A stretch of 64,000 nucleotides of DNA from CADEER01 sp965216585 (lineage in GTDB: Bacteria; Desulfobacterota; Binatia; HRBIN30; CADEER01): the NCBI GenBank assembly GCA_965216585.1, contig CBDCGC010000003.1, positions 1,302,001 through 1,366,000 of the forward strand. Reading direction: 5' to 3'. A program made the translations under genes and the position numbers. The notes under the pieces were generated by a model. The model searched no databases and was not told where the DNA came from. It was given only the letters and a program-made list of their open reading frames with translations. Below are positions 54,732-63,945 of this stretch, one piece after another; the first letter of the stretch is position 1; each line of letters begins with the position of its first letter.

Positions 54732-55853
54732 GTGGTGGAGAACGTACGCCCCCTGCGTGTGGCCATCGACGGGTTGCCCCTCTGTGTGCGTTCTGCGGGC
54801 GTGGCGACCTACACGCGCGAGCTGTTGAACGAGCTCGGCTCCTTTGAAACACCCGTATCCACGACGGTGTTCTGCCCGCCCTATCCGCCTCCGGCCAGTA
54901 CCGCGGACCTACGACACCACAACGTGCACCGCTCCCTGCTCTACCCGCTTGTCATGCAGCACCCCTGGCCACGACTGGCGGGAGCGGTTTCACTCGAACG
55001 CGCACTCGGCAACGTCGACGTCTTTCACGCCACCGCCTACGCGCTGCCGGCTCGCTCCAAGTGCGCCCTCGTCTGCACCATCCACGATCTGACTCTCCTT
55101 CGATACCCCGAGTTCGGAACACCCGGACTGCTCGATACGGTGCACAGCGCCGTCGACTCCCTGCCTCGGGTCGACCGCATCATTGCCGTGTCGGCAGCCA
55201 CCAAGAACGACCTGATCGAGCTCTGCCAGATCGAAGAGAACCGCATCCGGGTCGTGCACAACGGTGTCGGCACAGCCTTCTCGCCCAGTGCGCAACCTCC
55301 TCCCGCCGTCCTCGAGGGTACGGAGTATCTTCTTCACGTCGGTACGCATGAGCCGCGCAAGAACCTGCCCACTCTGCTGCGCGCGTTCGCCGGTGTCGAT
55401 CGGCGCAACCTGCATCTGGTGTTGGCCGGGGGGCACGGCTGGGAGCGCACCGACCTGCGCGCCCTGGCGGCTGAGCTGGACATCGCGGATCGCGTGCGCT
55501 TTCTCGGCAACCTCGAGCCGTCCGCGCTGCCCGCGCTCTACACCCACGCCCGGCTCTTCGTTTACCCCTCGCTCTACGAAGGTTTCGGGTTACCCATCAT
55601 CGAGGCCATGGCCTGCGGCACACCGGTGATCTGCAGCAACCGCGCCGCCCTGCCGGAAGTAGCATGTGATGCGGCCGTCACAGTTGAACCAACCTCGGTC
55701 GATTCGATCACCGCCGCCCTGCAACAAGTTCTGGACGACGCAGACCTCCGATCCGATCTCAGCGCACGCGGGCTGCGGCGAGCACGGGATTTCTCCTGGC
55801 AACGATGCGCACGAGAGACGGCGGACGTCTACGCGGAAGCGGCCGGACTTTGA
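54732..55853 (+). CDS. Glycosyltransferase family 4
   Basis: 373 aa from a GTG at 54732. N terminus LRVAIDGLPLCVRSAGVATY, then HATAYALPAR, donor region LHVGTHEPRKNLPTLL and EGFGLPIIEAMACGTPVICS with the EX7E motif. It is close to the mannosyltransferase-like GT4 subgroup also represented at 35170. It begins an apparent rightward run of genes that continues to rsmE. Confidence 0.92.
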   Translation: MVENVRPLRVAIDGLPLCVRSAGVATYTRELLNELGSFETPVSTTVFCPPYPPPASTADLRHHNVHRSLLYPLVMQHPWPRLAGAVSLERALGNVDVFHATAYALPARSKCALVCTIHDLTLLRYPEFGTPGLLDTVHSAVDSLPRVDRIIAVSAATKNDLIELCQIEENRIRVVHNGVGTAFSPSAQPPPAVLEGTEYLLHVGTHEPRKNLPTLLRAFAGVDRRNLHLVLAGGHGWERTDLRALAAELDIADRVRFLGNLEPSALPALYTHARLFVYPSLYEGFGLPIIEAMACGTPVICSNRAALPEVACDAAVTVEPTSVDSITAALQQVLDDADLRSDLSARGLRRARDFSWQRCARETADVYAEAAGL

Positions 55854-55901
55854 TTCCCAAGTACACCGCCGTAGAATCGCTTCGCGCCACCCCCGACGCC
55901 G

Positions 55902-56678
55902 ATGTCTAACGAAGCCAGCCCATTCCAACTCGATCGCCGCATTGCCATCGGCACGGCTCTAGCGCTCACCGTCGGCAACTTTTTCCTGCACCTTCCCATC
56001 TCCGAATTCTGCGACTGGCTCTTCCGTACCGTTGGGCGCCGCCCATACGAGCTCATCTCGGTAACGGCCATCGGCGGAATGTCAGTGGCCGCCGCGATTC
56101 CCGCCGCAAAGCAAGTTCGTACTGCGTCACCTAATACGTGGCTGCCTTTTGCCCTGGCCGGACTAGCATTCCTCACCCTCGCCAGTCAGCGCTGGCTCTT
56201 GGTTTCCAACATCGAGCTGGTGCACTTTCCCCAATTCGCCCTGCTCGCCGTGCTCTTTCTCTTCGCCGGCTTCGGCGCCAAGCTGGCCTGGCTGCTAGCG
56301 GCGCTGGCTGGCTTTGCCGACGAGTCCTACCAACACTTCGTTCTCTACCGCGACACACCCAACACCTACTTCGACATCAACGACATCGTTCTCAACACCG
56401 TCGGCGCCGCCTGGGGCGCTTGCGTCTTCGGCGCGACGAAGCTCGCAGCCGAGGGTAGGTGGTTGACCGCCGACGCGGCCAAGGCCATTGCAGCGTTGGC
56501 CGTTTCGGCAATCGTCCTCGCTCTAGCAATCGATCCGCCAGCCGAGACCTTTCTCAGCAAGGCAATGACCGGCCGCTGGTACCGCACGCTGTCGGCGGGC
56601 GAAGGCCTGGCCGCCGTAGTCGCGGTCGCATTCCTCGTCGAGCTGGCGAGTTGGCGGCGGCGGGAGAGCGATCGATGA
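55902..56678 (+). CDS. VanZ-like integral membrane protein
   Basis: 258 aa. About six membrane segments. The VanZ-like signature is visible: VHFPQFALLAVLFLFAG, then ADESYQHFVLYRDTPN, then FDINDIVLNTVGAAWG. VanZ-like proteins are often found in envelope gene clusters and their mechanism is poorly known. The stop overlaps the start of the lipoprotein gene (ATGA at 56675-56678), so the two are probably translated together. Confidence 0.8.
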   Translation: MSNEASPFQLDRRIAIGTALALTVGNFFLHLPISEFCDWLFRTVGRRPYELISVTAIGGMSVAAAIPAAKQVRTASPNTWLPFALAGLAFLTLASQRWLLVSNIELVHFPQFALLAVLFLFAGFGAKLAWLLAALAGFADESYQHFVLYRDTPNTYFDINDIVLNTVGAAWGACVFGATKLAAEGRWLTADAAKAIAALAVSAIVLALAIDPPAETFLSKAMTGRWYRTLSAGEGLAAVVAVAFLVELASWRRRESDR

Positions 56679-58009
56679 GGAGCGGTGTGGTCCGGACCAC
56701 CCAAAGCGCAGCTGCGGCAGCGGCCCTCGCCTTGCTCCTGCACTGCTTCGGCTGTTCGATCACTACATCTCCAACGCAGACTCGCGACTCCTTTCCCTAC
56801 CCCAGCGCTCGCGCCGACCGGCCGCGCACCATCGCCGACGAGTTCATCACGACATTCTGGTGCGGCCCACCGCTCGATGTCCTCGACGATACGCGAGCGG
56901 CGGAGATCGCCGGCGCCGGGTTCAACCTGATCGGCGCCAGTTGTGAAGGACCCGTCAATCGCAAGCTCAACGAGAAGGCGCTGGCGGTGGCGCAGCGGCA
57001 CGGCCTGCGCATGTTGATCAAGGATCCGCGCATGTCGGCGTACAAGGACCTCGCCGGGAAGTGGAAGGTGCGGGCCAACCGCGCCATCGCAGACTACCGC
57101 GGTGCGCCGGCACTGGCGGGCTTCTTTCTCATCGACGAACCGCACAGCGATCGCTACACCGACATCGCCGCCCTGCGGCGGCGCCTGCGTGCCAAGGCGC
57201 CGGAGTTGATCGGCTACGTCAACATGTTGCCCGACTACGTCTTCCACTCCGACGATGACTACCAAGAATATCTCGAGTCCTATCTCTTCAAGACCCAGCC
57301 GGCGCTCCTTTCCTACGACTACTATCCCTTTCGCAAGGACGAGGACCGCCCATCGTATTTCGCCAATCTGTCACTGGTTCGCCGACTCGCACTCGAATAC
57401 GGAATCCCATTCATGGCGATCGTCCAGCTCATGCCGCACGCCGACTACCGCGACGTCAGCGAAGGCGAGTTGGCCTGGCAGGTGTTCCACCCACTCGCCT
57501 TCGGCGCCCGCGGCATCTCCTACTTCGCCTACTGGACGCCGAGCCGCGTGCGCGACAACAACGCCTATCGCTTTCGCAACGGCATCATCGAAGGTGGCCT
57601 GCCCTCGCAACACTACCCGCGTGTTCAACGGCTGAATCGCACCATCCGCTCGATCGCCGCGCAACTCGGGGGCTTTCGCTCTACCGCGGTGTGGGATTCC
57701 GGCGGCAAGCTCGCCAAAGCCAAATTGCGCAGCCCTCTGGCGAGCGTCACTTCCGCCCATCCACTGACGGTTGGTTTCTTTGCCAAGGAGAGCAAGCGGG
57801 CGGCGATCGTCGTCAACCAGAGCTATGACGAGGTGAACCAGATCACTCTGCAAGCGGTCGGCGGCGAACGGATCGAGGTCTTCGACACCGGCCAGCAGGC
57901 TTGGGGCGACCTTCCGCAACCATTGTCGGTAGAACCGGGGGCCGCCGTGCTGGTCCGCCTGGCAAACGGCCAGCGCGACGACGGCGTCCGGCATCAGACA
58001 AACCCATGA
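56675..58009 (+). CDS. Lipoprotein with glycosidase-like TIM-barrel domain
   Basis: 444 aa from the ATG that overlaps the stop of the VanZ-like gene. The N-terminal hydrophobic stretch ends in LLLHCFGCS, a probable lipobox. The body (FITTFWCGPP, then FNLIGASCEGP, then GFFLIDEPHSD, then LLSYDYYPF) resembles a beta/alpha barrel of glycosidase type. The Asp-Glu of LIDEP may be catalytic. A small beta-rich C-terminal domain follows. It might trim or process the polysaccharide; this is inference from context. Confidence 0.72.
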   Translation: MRSGVVRTTQSAAAAAALALLLHCFGCSITTSPTQTRDSFPYPSARADRPRTIADEFITTFWCGPPLDVLDDTRAAEIAGAGFNLIGASCEGPVNRKLNEKALAVAQRHGLRMLIKDPRMSAYKDLAGKWKVRANRAIADYRGAPALAGFFLIDEPHSDRYTDIAALRRRLRAKAPELIGYVNMLPDYVFHSDDDYQEYLESYLFKTQPALLSYDYYPFRKDEDRPSYFANLSLVRRLALEYGIPFMAIVQLMPHADYRDVSEGELAWQVFHPLAFGARGISYFAYWTPSRVRDNNAYRFRNGIIEGGLPSQHYPRVQRLNRTIRSIAAQLGGFRSTAVWDSGGKLAKAKLRSPLASVTSAHPLTVGFFAKESKRAAIVVNQSYDEVNQITLQAVGGERIEVFDTGQQAWGDLPQPLSVEPGAAVLVRLANGQRDDGVRHQTNP

Positions 58010-58725
58010 CGGCGCGGCATCGTTTTCTCGCACCCGACTGGGCGACTCGGCAGCGCGGCCGCATTGAGTTGCCGGCCGAAGAACGCCGCCACCTCGCTGT
58101 CGTTCGGGTTCGCGACGGCGAAGAGATCGAGGTCTTCGACGGCCGCGGCCGCTCTTGCCGCGCCGTCCTGCGCGGCGGCAGCGTGAGCTGGCTCGAAGAT
58201 CTTCCCGACCATCACCGCGAGAGCCCCCTGGCGGTGACCCTCGCCGTCGCGGCGCTGAAAAAGGATCGTCTGGAGTGGCTGATCGAAAAGGTCACCGAAG
58301 TTGGGGCGCGGCGCATCGTCGTCTACCACGGCGCGCGTACGGTCGCCCGGCCGTCGGCGCGCAAGCACGAGCGCTGGCGACAGATCGCGGTCGGCGCCGC
58401 CAAGCAGAGTGGCCGCACGGTCGTGCCCGAGATCAGTGCCGACCGCGATTTCAACTCGTTGTTCTCAGACGAGCATGAACGAGCCGTCATCCTACAGCCA
58501 ACCGACTCGGCCGACTTCGGCGACGCCTGCAGGGGCGCCGGCGGGTCCTTCCTGCTGCTGATCGGTCCCGAGGGCGGCTTCAGCGGCGAGGAAATCGACT
58601 TCGCCGTTGCGCGCGGCGCCATCGCCGCCAACCTCGGCCGGCGCACGCTGCGGGCCGAGACCGCCGCCATCGTCGCCGCGGCTCGGTTGCTCAGCTCACG
58701 ACCTGAGACTCGACGAAGTCGATGA
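58006..58725 (+). CDS. rsmE: 16S rRNA m3U1498 methyltransferase
   Basis: 239 aa, starting at the ATG that overlaps the preceding stop. The PUA-like N-terminal domain (HLAVVRVRDGEEIEVFDG) is followed by the SPOUT methyltransferase domain with KKDRLEWLIEKVTEVG, GPEGGFSGEE and the knotted-loop motif LRAETAAIVAA. It modifies U1498 in 16S rRNA. Its 3-prime end overlaps the convergent gshB gene by 35 bp. Confidence 0.95.
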   Translation: MTARHRFLAPDWATRQRGRIELPAEERRHLAVVRVRDGEEIEVFDGRGRSCRAVLRGGSVSWLEDLPDHHRESPLAVTLAVAALKKDRLEWLIEKVTEVGARRIVVYHGARTVARPSARKHERWRQIAVGAAKQSGRTVVPEISADRDFNSLFSDEHERAVILQPTDSADFGDACRGAGGSFLLLIGPEGGFSGEEIDFAVARGAIAANLGRRTLRAETAAIVAAARLLSSRPETRRSR

Positions 58726-59644
58726 CCTTCGCCTCGAGGCAGGCACCGTCGAGCTCGTCGATCTCCTGGACACCGGTCGGACTGGTGACGTTCACTTCCG
58801 TCAACCACTCGCCGATGATGTCGAGGCCGACGAAGTGCAGTCCGTCCGCCCGCAAGCGCGGCGCCAGGGTCGCGACGATCTCGCGGTCGCGGTCGGTGAC
58901 CGTCGCCTGTACGCAGCTACCGCCGACGTGAATGTTGGAGCGGGTGTCGTCGTCGCGCGGCACGCGCAGCACGGCGCCGAGCGGCACGCCGTCGAGCACG
59001 ATCAGGCGCTTGTCGCCGGCGCGCACCTCGGGCAGGTAGCGCTGGGCCATGACCATGCGGCGGCCGTCGAGGGTCGAGGTTTCGAGAATCGACGAGAGGT
59101 TCCGATCGTCGCGGCGCAGGTGGAAGATGCCGGCGCCGCCGGCGCCGTCGAGCGGCTTGATGATCGCCTCGCCACCGAGCTCGTCGACGAACGCCTTCAA
59201 GCGATCCACCTCGCAGGTCACGAGGGTCTCGGGAATCACCGCCGGGAAATGCAGGGCGTAGAGCTTCTCGTTGGCCTCGCGCAGCCCGGCCGGGCGGTTG
59301 GTGACGAAGGTCGTCTCGGCATCGACGAGGCCGAGAATGTGAGTCGCGTAGAAGAAGCGCATGTCGAAGGGCGGGTCTTTGCGCATGAAAACGGCGTCGA
59401 AAGAGGCGAGGTCGACGTCGCTGACCTCGCCGGTCTGCGAATGCGAGGGATCATCAGCGGTCGGACGGCGAACCGAAACCGGCGCGACGCGAGCGCACGG
59501 CTTGCCGCCGCGCACGTAGAGATCGTCGACCAGGGCGTACGAAACCGAGTGACCGCGCTTCTGCGACTCGAGAATGAAAACGAAGGTCGTATCCTTGTCG
59601 GGCAGGAAGTGCTCGACCGGATCCATGACGAAGAGAAAGTGCAT
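58691..59644 (-). CDS. gshB: Glutathione synthetase
   Basis: 317 aa. N-terminal domain start MHFLFVMDPVEHFLPDKDTT matches GshB; the ATP-grasp domain has IIKPLDGAGGAGIFHLRR, FMRKDPPFDMRF near the start, and WLTEVNVTSPTGVQEID at the end. It joins gamma-glutamylcysteine to glycine. gshA is not in the window. It converges on rsmE with a 35-bp overlap. Confidence 0.95.
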   Translation of the reverse strand: MHFLFVMDPVEHFLPDKDTTFVFILESQKRGHSVSYALVDDLYVRGGKPCARVAPVSVRRPTADDPSHSQTGEVSDVDLASFDAVFMRKDPPFDMRFFYATHILGLVDAETTFVTNRPAGLREANEKLYALHFPAVIPETLVTCEVDRLKAFVDELGGEAIIKPLDGAGGAGIFHLRRDDRNLSSILETSTLDGRRMVMAQRYLPEVRAGDKRLIVLDGVPLGAVLRVPRDDDTRSNIHVGGSCVQATVTDRDREIVATLAPRLRADGLHFVGLDIIGEWLTEVNVTSPTGVQEIDELDGACLEAKVIDFVESQVVS

Positions 59645-59708
59645 CGTGCCGGATCGTAGAGCCCGAGGTGCAAGCGCGCAACTACGGCACCAACCCCGCC
59701 CGGCGCGC

Positions 59709-60403
59709 CACCACAGAGAAGGTCATCCGATCACGGAGAAAAAGACATTGAACCACGGAGAAAAAACACAAACCACGGAGGACACGGAGATCCACGGAGA
59801 AAAACATCAAACCACGGAGGTCACAGAGATCCACGGAGAAAAAATACAAACCACGGAGAACACGGAGATCCACGGAGAAAAAATACAAACCACGGAGGCA
59901 CGTAGATCCACACACGGAGACAAAAAAAAACAAACCACGGAGGCTTCACGGAGATCCACGGAGAAAAAAACTAACCACGTGGTTCAAGTCAGCTCTTCCG
60001 CACTTCAAAAAGTCTCTTCTCCGCGGATCTCCGTGCCCTCTGTGGTTCAAGAATCTGTCGATCCGAGTCCCTTCTCCGTGGATCTCCGTGCCCTCTGTGG
60101 TTCAAGAATCTGTCGATCCGAGTCCCTTCTCCGTGGATCTCCGTGCCCTCTGTGGTTCAAGAATCTGTCGATCCGAGTCCCTTCTCCGTGGATCTCCGTG
60201 CCCTCTGTGGTTCAAGAATCTGTCGATCCGAGTCCCTTCTCCGTGGATCTCCGTGCCCTCTGTGGTTCAAGAATCTGTCGATCCGAGTCCCTTCTCCGTG
60301 CCCTCTGTGGTTCAAGAATCTGTCGATCCGCGGATCAAGAGTCTCTTCTCTGTGGATCTCCGTGCCTCCGTGGTCAAAGCTTTTTTCTCCGCGCTAAGCG
60401 GCG
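59709..60403. repeat. CCACGGAG-type short-word array, locus 2
   Basis: About 700 bp with no gene. The left half (59709-59985) carries ACCACGGAG / ATCCACGGAGAAA words on the plus strand. The right half (60010-60403) carries their complement (CTCCGTGGATCTCCGTG). The whole is a loose inverted repeat like locus 1. Long open frames here (TTEDTEIHGEK-like) are artefacts of the repeats. Confidence 0.92.
60011..60330. repeat. 55-bp tandem array
   Basis: Five 55-bp units begin at 60011, 60066, 60121, 60176 and 60231. A sixth unit of 45 bp begins at 60286 and lacks a ten-base GATCTCCGTG word. Each unit joins a CTCCGTGGATCTCCGTG word to TTCAAGAATCTGTCGATCCG. There are no spacers, so it is not a CRISPR. 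Confidence 0.95.
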
Positions 60404-60406
60404 GTC

Positions 60407-62374
60407 TCAGCGGTCCTGGAAGTAGGTACCGATCAAGACGAACATCTCATCCTCCGTGGTTACGCCACCGGTGAGGACGCAGGCGTCGCAGACGCCGTCG
60501 CCGGCACCGGGTGATGAATCGCAGGAGGCATCGCGCTCAGCTCGAGTATCGCCGGCGCAGGTCGCCCCGACGTCACCCTCGGTGCAGCCGATCGGCGTGT
60601 CGCACGGACCGCCAAAGCCAACATTGTTGGGTGTTGCCGGCGAAGTCGACTGCCTCTTCACTTCGGTCGGGTCGGACATCCCGTTGTCGTACACCGCGCA
60701 GTAGGTCAAGGTCCGCAAGGCGGGCGACTCGTCGCGTGAGCCAAACTCGAGGGGCGGGTCGAAACGAGCGACGACGGGATCGTTGTACTCGAGGCTGGTA
60801 TAGACGAGGCTGTCGTCGGCATCGACGAAAGAATCGCCGGCCAGTGCGATGCGCACCGCCGAGATCAGCTCGGCGATCGAAACCTTGGCGTCCGCATTCG
60901 TATCGACGCTCGCACAGCGCGACACTGCGTCCTGCCCGAGGGCGAGGCGCACGGCGATGATCAGGTCTTGCACGCCGACCCGCAGGTCGCCATCGCAGTC
61001 ACCCAATTCCGGCGGCTCGAGAGCAGCGCAAGTTGCGCCGGCGCAGAGGTCGGCCGTTGCCAACGCCACTTCCGGACCAAACGGCGAGCACGGCTCGCCG
61101 TCGTTCGGACCGCCCTGGCAGGAGAATTGCGCACCGAAGATCTCGAACTTCTTGCCGCGCCGGTGCATGTGCGACGTCAGCTCGAAGACGCGGGCATCCG
61201 GTCGCAGTTGGCTGTGGGAGCACACCTGGTCGGCGGCAAACGGCGGCGCGTTCATCTTGAAAATACTGTCGATGTTGAAAATCCCCACCGCCGGAGTTTC
61301 CTGCGATTCGGCAAACTCGAAATTGAGCCACGCCTCGAGCAGGGAGTCTTCGCTGGTCAGATTGAACGCGTGCGAGTTCCAAACCAGGATCCCCTTGGTC
61401 GGCACCTCGCCGTACACGCCCTCGATGAAATCGATCGACGACGACGATTCCTGCGTTCCGGTGAAAGGAACCGACGCGACGAAGACGTCGCCCGGACCAA
61501 AGCCAATGCAGGCCAGCGACGTCTCCGGCTCACTGCCGCACAGCCCGTCGCCGCAGGAGCTCGTATCGAGCGGATCGCATGCGTCGCCGTGTCGGGCGCC
61601 GCCCTTGCACGTGAAGGCCCCCCACGACGGATCCGTAATCGGTGTCGCACCGAGGTAGAGATTGACGATCAAGTGGTGGCTGCCCGGATTCTGTCGAATC
61701 TGGTTGCGCACATAGCGAAAGGTTCCGCCGCTGTCACCGCGGAACTCTTCCGGCACCTGATCGGTGACGTCGAAATAGGAGACGAAACAAACTTCGTCCT
61801 CGCTATCCGCGCCGAGGGTCCACGGTGGCATCGCGAGCTGCAATCCCTCGCCAGCCGGCGGCGGCGGTAGCGGTTGAATACGGATCGGCTTCGGTTCCGG
61901 CAAGCAAGCGTCGAGGAGCTCGTCCGTGCCCTCCACCGTCCCCGTCTTCGGTGCCCCCTGCTCGATCCACAGGCGCACCGCTTCGAGCTCGTCGGCGCTG
62001 AGCGGGTCGAAACCGATCGGCATGGCGCGCAGCGGCGCCTGCCAAACCCCGGGCAGCGTGCCGGCAGCGAGGTTGAACCACAGTAGACTCGAGTCCTTTT
62101 GCCCCGGCACGACGCGCTTCAATCCGGGAATCGAGCCCGCGGGCACCGACGTAGCCTCGACGTCGATCAGATTCTCCCACGCATCCGCTGCGGCGAGATC
62201 CAATCCACCGGCCGGGTTGGGCCCGACGTGACAGTTGCTGCTCGTGCAGCCGCGGCCGTCGAACACCGCGTCGCGAATCAGATCGAAGGTCGAGTCGAAC
62301 GTCTCGTCGCACGGCTGCGCCAACACCGGCGAACCGACAACGAGGAACGACATCACAACGGCATAGCGAAACAT
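60407..62374 (-). CDS. Secreted copper-monooxygenase-like protein with CX4CH motif and inserted dockerin-like pair
   Basis: 655 aa from the ATG at 62374, with GGAGG five bases upstream. Signal peptide MFRYAVVMSFLVVGSPVLAQ. Cys43-TSSN-Cys48-His49 is a CX4CH motif in a planctomycete-type cytochrome-c-like start. The later SHHLIVNLYLG and ELTSHMHRRGKKFEIFGA resemble the His-His and HxH copper sites of type II copper (PHM/DBH-like) monooxygenases. A dockerin-like EF-hand pair (GDCDGDLRVGVQDLIIAV and DTNADAKVSIAELISAV) is inserted after the HMH site and before the final beta region. Probably an exported redox enzyme; substrate unknown. Confidence 0.8.
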   Translation of the reverse strand: MFRYAVVMSFLVVGSPVLAQPCDETFDSTFDLIRDAVFDGRGCTSSNCHVGPNPAGGLDLAAADAWENLIDVEATSVPAGSIPGLKRVVPGQKDSSLLWFNLAAGTLPGVWQAPLRAMPIGFDPLSADELEAVRLWIEQGAPKTGTVEGTDELLDACLPEPKPIRIQPLPPPPAGEGLQLAMPPWTLGADSEDEVCFVSYFDVTDQVPEEFRGDSGGTFRYVRNQIRQNPGSHHLIVNLYLGATPITDPSWGAFTCKGGARHGDACDPLDTSSCGDGLCGSEPETSLACIGFGPGDVFVASVPFTGTQESSSSIDFIEGVYGEVPTKGILVWNSHAFNLTSEDSLLEAWLNFEFAESQETPAVGIFNIDSIFKMNAPPFAADQVCSHSQLRPDARVFELTSHMHRRGKKFEIFGAQFSCQGGPNDGEPCSPFGPEVALATADLCAGATCAALEPPELGDCDGDLRVGVQDLIIAVRLALGQDAVSRCASVDTNADAKVSIAELISAVRIALAGDSFVDADDSLVYTSLEYNDPVVARFDPPLEFGSRDESPALRTLTYCAVYDNGMSDPTEVKRQSTSPATPNNVGFGGPCDTPIGCTEGDVGATCAGDTRAERDASCDSSPGAGDGVCDACVLTGGVTTEDEMFVLIGTYFQDR

Positions 62375-62461
62375 AGAGTCCTCCACGGCCCGACGGCCAC
62401 GATTTGCGGATGCCAGCTTCGAACCATACCTAGCGGCTCAACGTCTGGCAAAACTACCATC

Positions 62462-62490
62462 TTGACCGCATCCAGGCCTTCGGATAACTC
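62462..62490 (+). promoter_or_regulatory. Likely promoter of tRNA-Phe
   Basis: TTGACC (62462-62467) with TAACTC 17 bases on (62485-62490), or GATAAC 15 bases on (62483-62488), 13-15 bases before the tRNA. Sigma-70-like; identified by eye. Confidence 0.45.
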
Positions 62491-62502
62491 AAAGCGTCGC
62501 GC

Positions 62503-62575
62503 GGGCAGGTAGCTCAGTCGGTAGAGCAAAGGACTGAAAATCCTTGTGTCGGCAGTTCGATTCTGCCCCTGCCCA
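62503..62575 (+). tRNA. tRNA-Phe (GAA)
   Basis: A complete cloverleaf of 73 nt. The acceptor stem is GGGCAGG with CCTGCCC. The anticodon stem is AAGGA/TCCTT with loop CTGAAAA and anticodon GAA (62536-62538). The T arm is GGCAG-TTCGATT-CTGCC. The discriminator is A, and CCA is not encoded. A T-rich TCTTTTC follows shortly downstream. Confidence 0.97.
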
Positions 62576-62734
62576 CTGTCTTTTCAGATACTCCGGGCCG
62601 AATCCGAACGTCGAAAACGCAAGATTGCTCGCAGATCTTGCCCGTCGCGTTCTCGCAGCATTACGGGCCACCGCCCTGGAGCGGCGCTAATCCTTTCGCC
62701 AACGGTCCCTCGAGGAGACGGTGGTCCGGATTGG

Positions 62735-62767
62735 CGGGAGGGGTGGCGCAAGGCGCCACCCCTCCCG
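62735..62767. terminator. Strong hairpin between tRNA and convergent gene
   Basis: A perfect 15-bp stem (CGGGAGGGGTGGCGC and its complement) with a loop of AAG. It lies in the 203-bp gap between tRNA-Phe and the stop of the Cys-rich gene, a suitable place for a bidirectional terminator, but neither side has a T-run. Confidence 0.5.
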
Positions 62768-62778
62768 GGATTCTCCTG

Positions 62779-63945
62779 CTATTCGCAGGTGAAGTCGTTG
62801 TCGACGAGCAAGTCGCCGACGGCGGAACCGAAGAACGCGAGGTGCCCGACCAGCTTCATGCCGCTGGCATTGCCGTCGGAAATCGCGTCGCAACTCGTCG
62901 TCACACCCTCGAGGGTGTTCGGACCGATGGTAATGCCGCTCATGTTGGCAACGTCGGTCAGCGAACCGACGGCAGTACCGGTAGTCAGCTCACCGCACAG
63001 TGGCTGCAGGGTGATGCTCGGCGGCACGTCGCCACAGACCTGGTTGTTGTCGAGCTCGACGGTGAGAGACAGGCCGATGCCGCAGGACAACGCTCCCGCA
63101 TCACCGGAACCACCACCCGGCTGCGCACAGACACATTCACAAATGTGCCCGTCGGTGCCGAAGTCCGGGCCGCCGCACGAGCCGTCCGGGCAATCGACGT
63201 CGTTGATGCACTCCTCGCCGTCGGCGGTGCCGCCGAGGCAGAAGTCCTCACAGGTCGACGACTGGCGGAAATAACCCTCACCGAGCGAGTCGCAGCGGGC
63301 ATCGCAAACTTCTTCACAGTTCGCCGTGCTGGTGCACTCACCGATGTTGTGATCGGCGTCGAGGACGACGTCGACACCGTCACCGCCGCCACAGGTGGCG
63401 GTGCGCGATTCACACGGAGAGAACGAGTCGACGCAAACGTCGCCCAAGCCGGGAATCACGACCGGCTCGAAACTGTCGACCCCACAACTACAGGAGAGGT
63501 TGCCGCCCATCTCCGGCGTACAATCGACGTTGACTACACCGGACGGTTCGAGCGGAATGACGAGAAGTCCCGTGCTGATCTGCAGGGAGCTTTCGTCGCT
63601 CAAATTGCAAACCGCGCGCACGGTGGGAACCGGTGTCGGGGTCGGCGTGTCCGGCGGCGCGTCACACCCCTGCAGCGAGTTGCGCACGGCCGAGATCAGC
63701 TCGCCGATATCGGAACCGCCATTGCCGTTGCTGTCGATCGCTTCACAGGCGGACAGTTCCTGCCTGCCCAAAGCGATGCCAACCGCCGTAATCAGCTCGC
63801 CAATGCCTACCGAGCCATCTCCATTGCAGTCGCCGACGCATTGCGCCGAAGCCATCGTCGTGCCGACGGTCGCTACCAGCGCCAGCGCCAGGGCAAAGCG
63901 AGCGATCACGCCCTGTATGCCCCCTGTCATCTTGCTCACATCCAT
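62779..63945 (-). CDS. Secreted Cys-rich protein with N-terminal dockerin-like pair
   Basis: 388 aa; the ATG at 63930 is an alternative start. The signal peptide (ALALALVATVGTTMASA) is followed immediately by CVGDCNGDGSVGIGELITAV and DSNGNGGSDIGELISAV, a dockerin-like EF-hand pair. A Pro-Thr linker follows (PDTPTPTPVPTV). The remaining about 270 residues hold many cysteines, including CTSTANCEEVCDARC and CEDFCLGGTADGEEC, likely disulfide bonded. No enzyme motif is seen. Oxidation by the VKOR-DsbA protein encoded at 23122 would be plausible. Confidence 0.83.
   Translation of the reverse strand: MDVSKMTGGIQGVIARFALALALVATVGTTMASAQCVGDCNGDGSVGIGELITAVGIALGRQELSACEAIDSNGNGGSDIGELISAVRNSLQGCDAPPDTPTPTPVPTVRAVCNLSDESSLQISTGLLVIPLEPSGVVNVDCTPEMGGNLSCSCGVDSFEPVVIPGLGDVCVDSFSPCESRTATCGGGDGVDVVLDADHNIGECTSTANCEEVCDARCDSLGEGYFRQSSTCEDFCLGGTADGEECINDVDCPDGSCGGPDFGTDGHICECVCAQPGGGSGDAGALSCGIGLSLTVELDNNQVCGDVPPSITLQPLCGELTTGTAVGSLTDVANMSGITIGPNTLEGVTTSCDAISDGNASGMKLVGHLAFFGSAVGDLLVDNDFTCE

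Noticed and set aside
60011..60330. Tandem 55-bp array considered as a CRISPR
   Set aside because: The units are directly adjacent with no variable spacers, and no cas genes are in the window.
59574..60474. Open frames with repeated TTEDTEIHGEK or VPSVVQESVDPSPF phrases
   Set aside because: They are translations of the CCACGGAG words and the 55-bp array. Frame changes from unit to unit because 55 is not a multiple of three, so there is no real protein.
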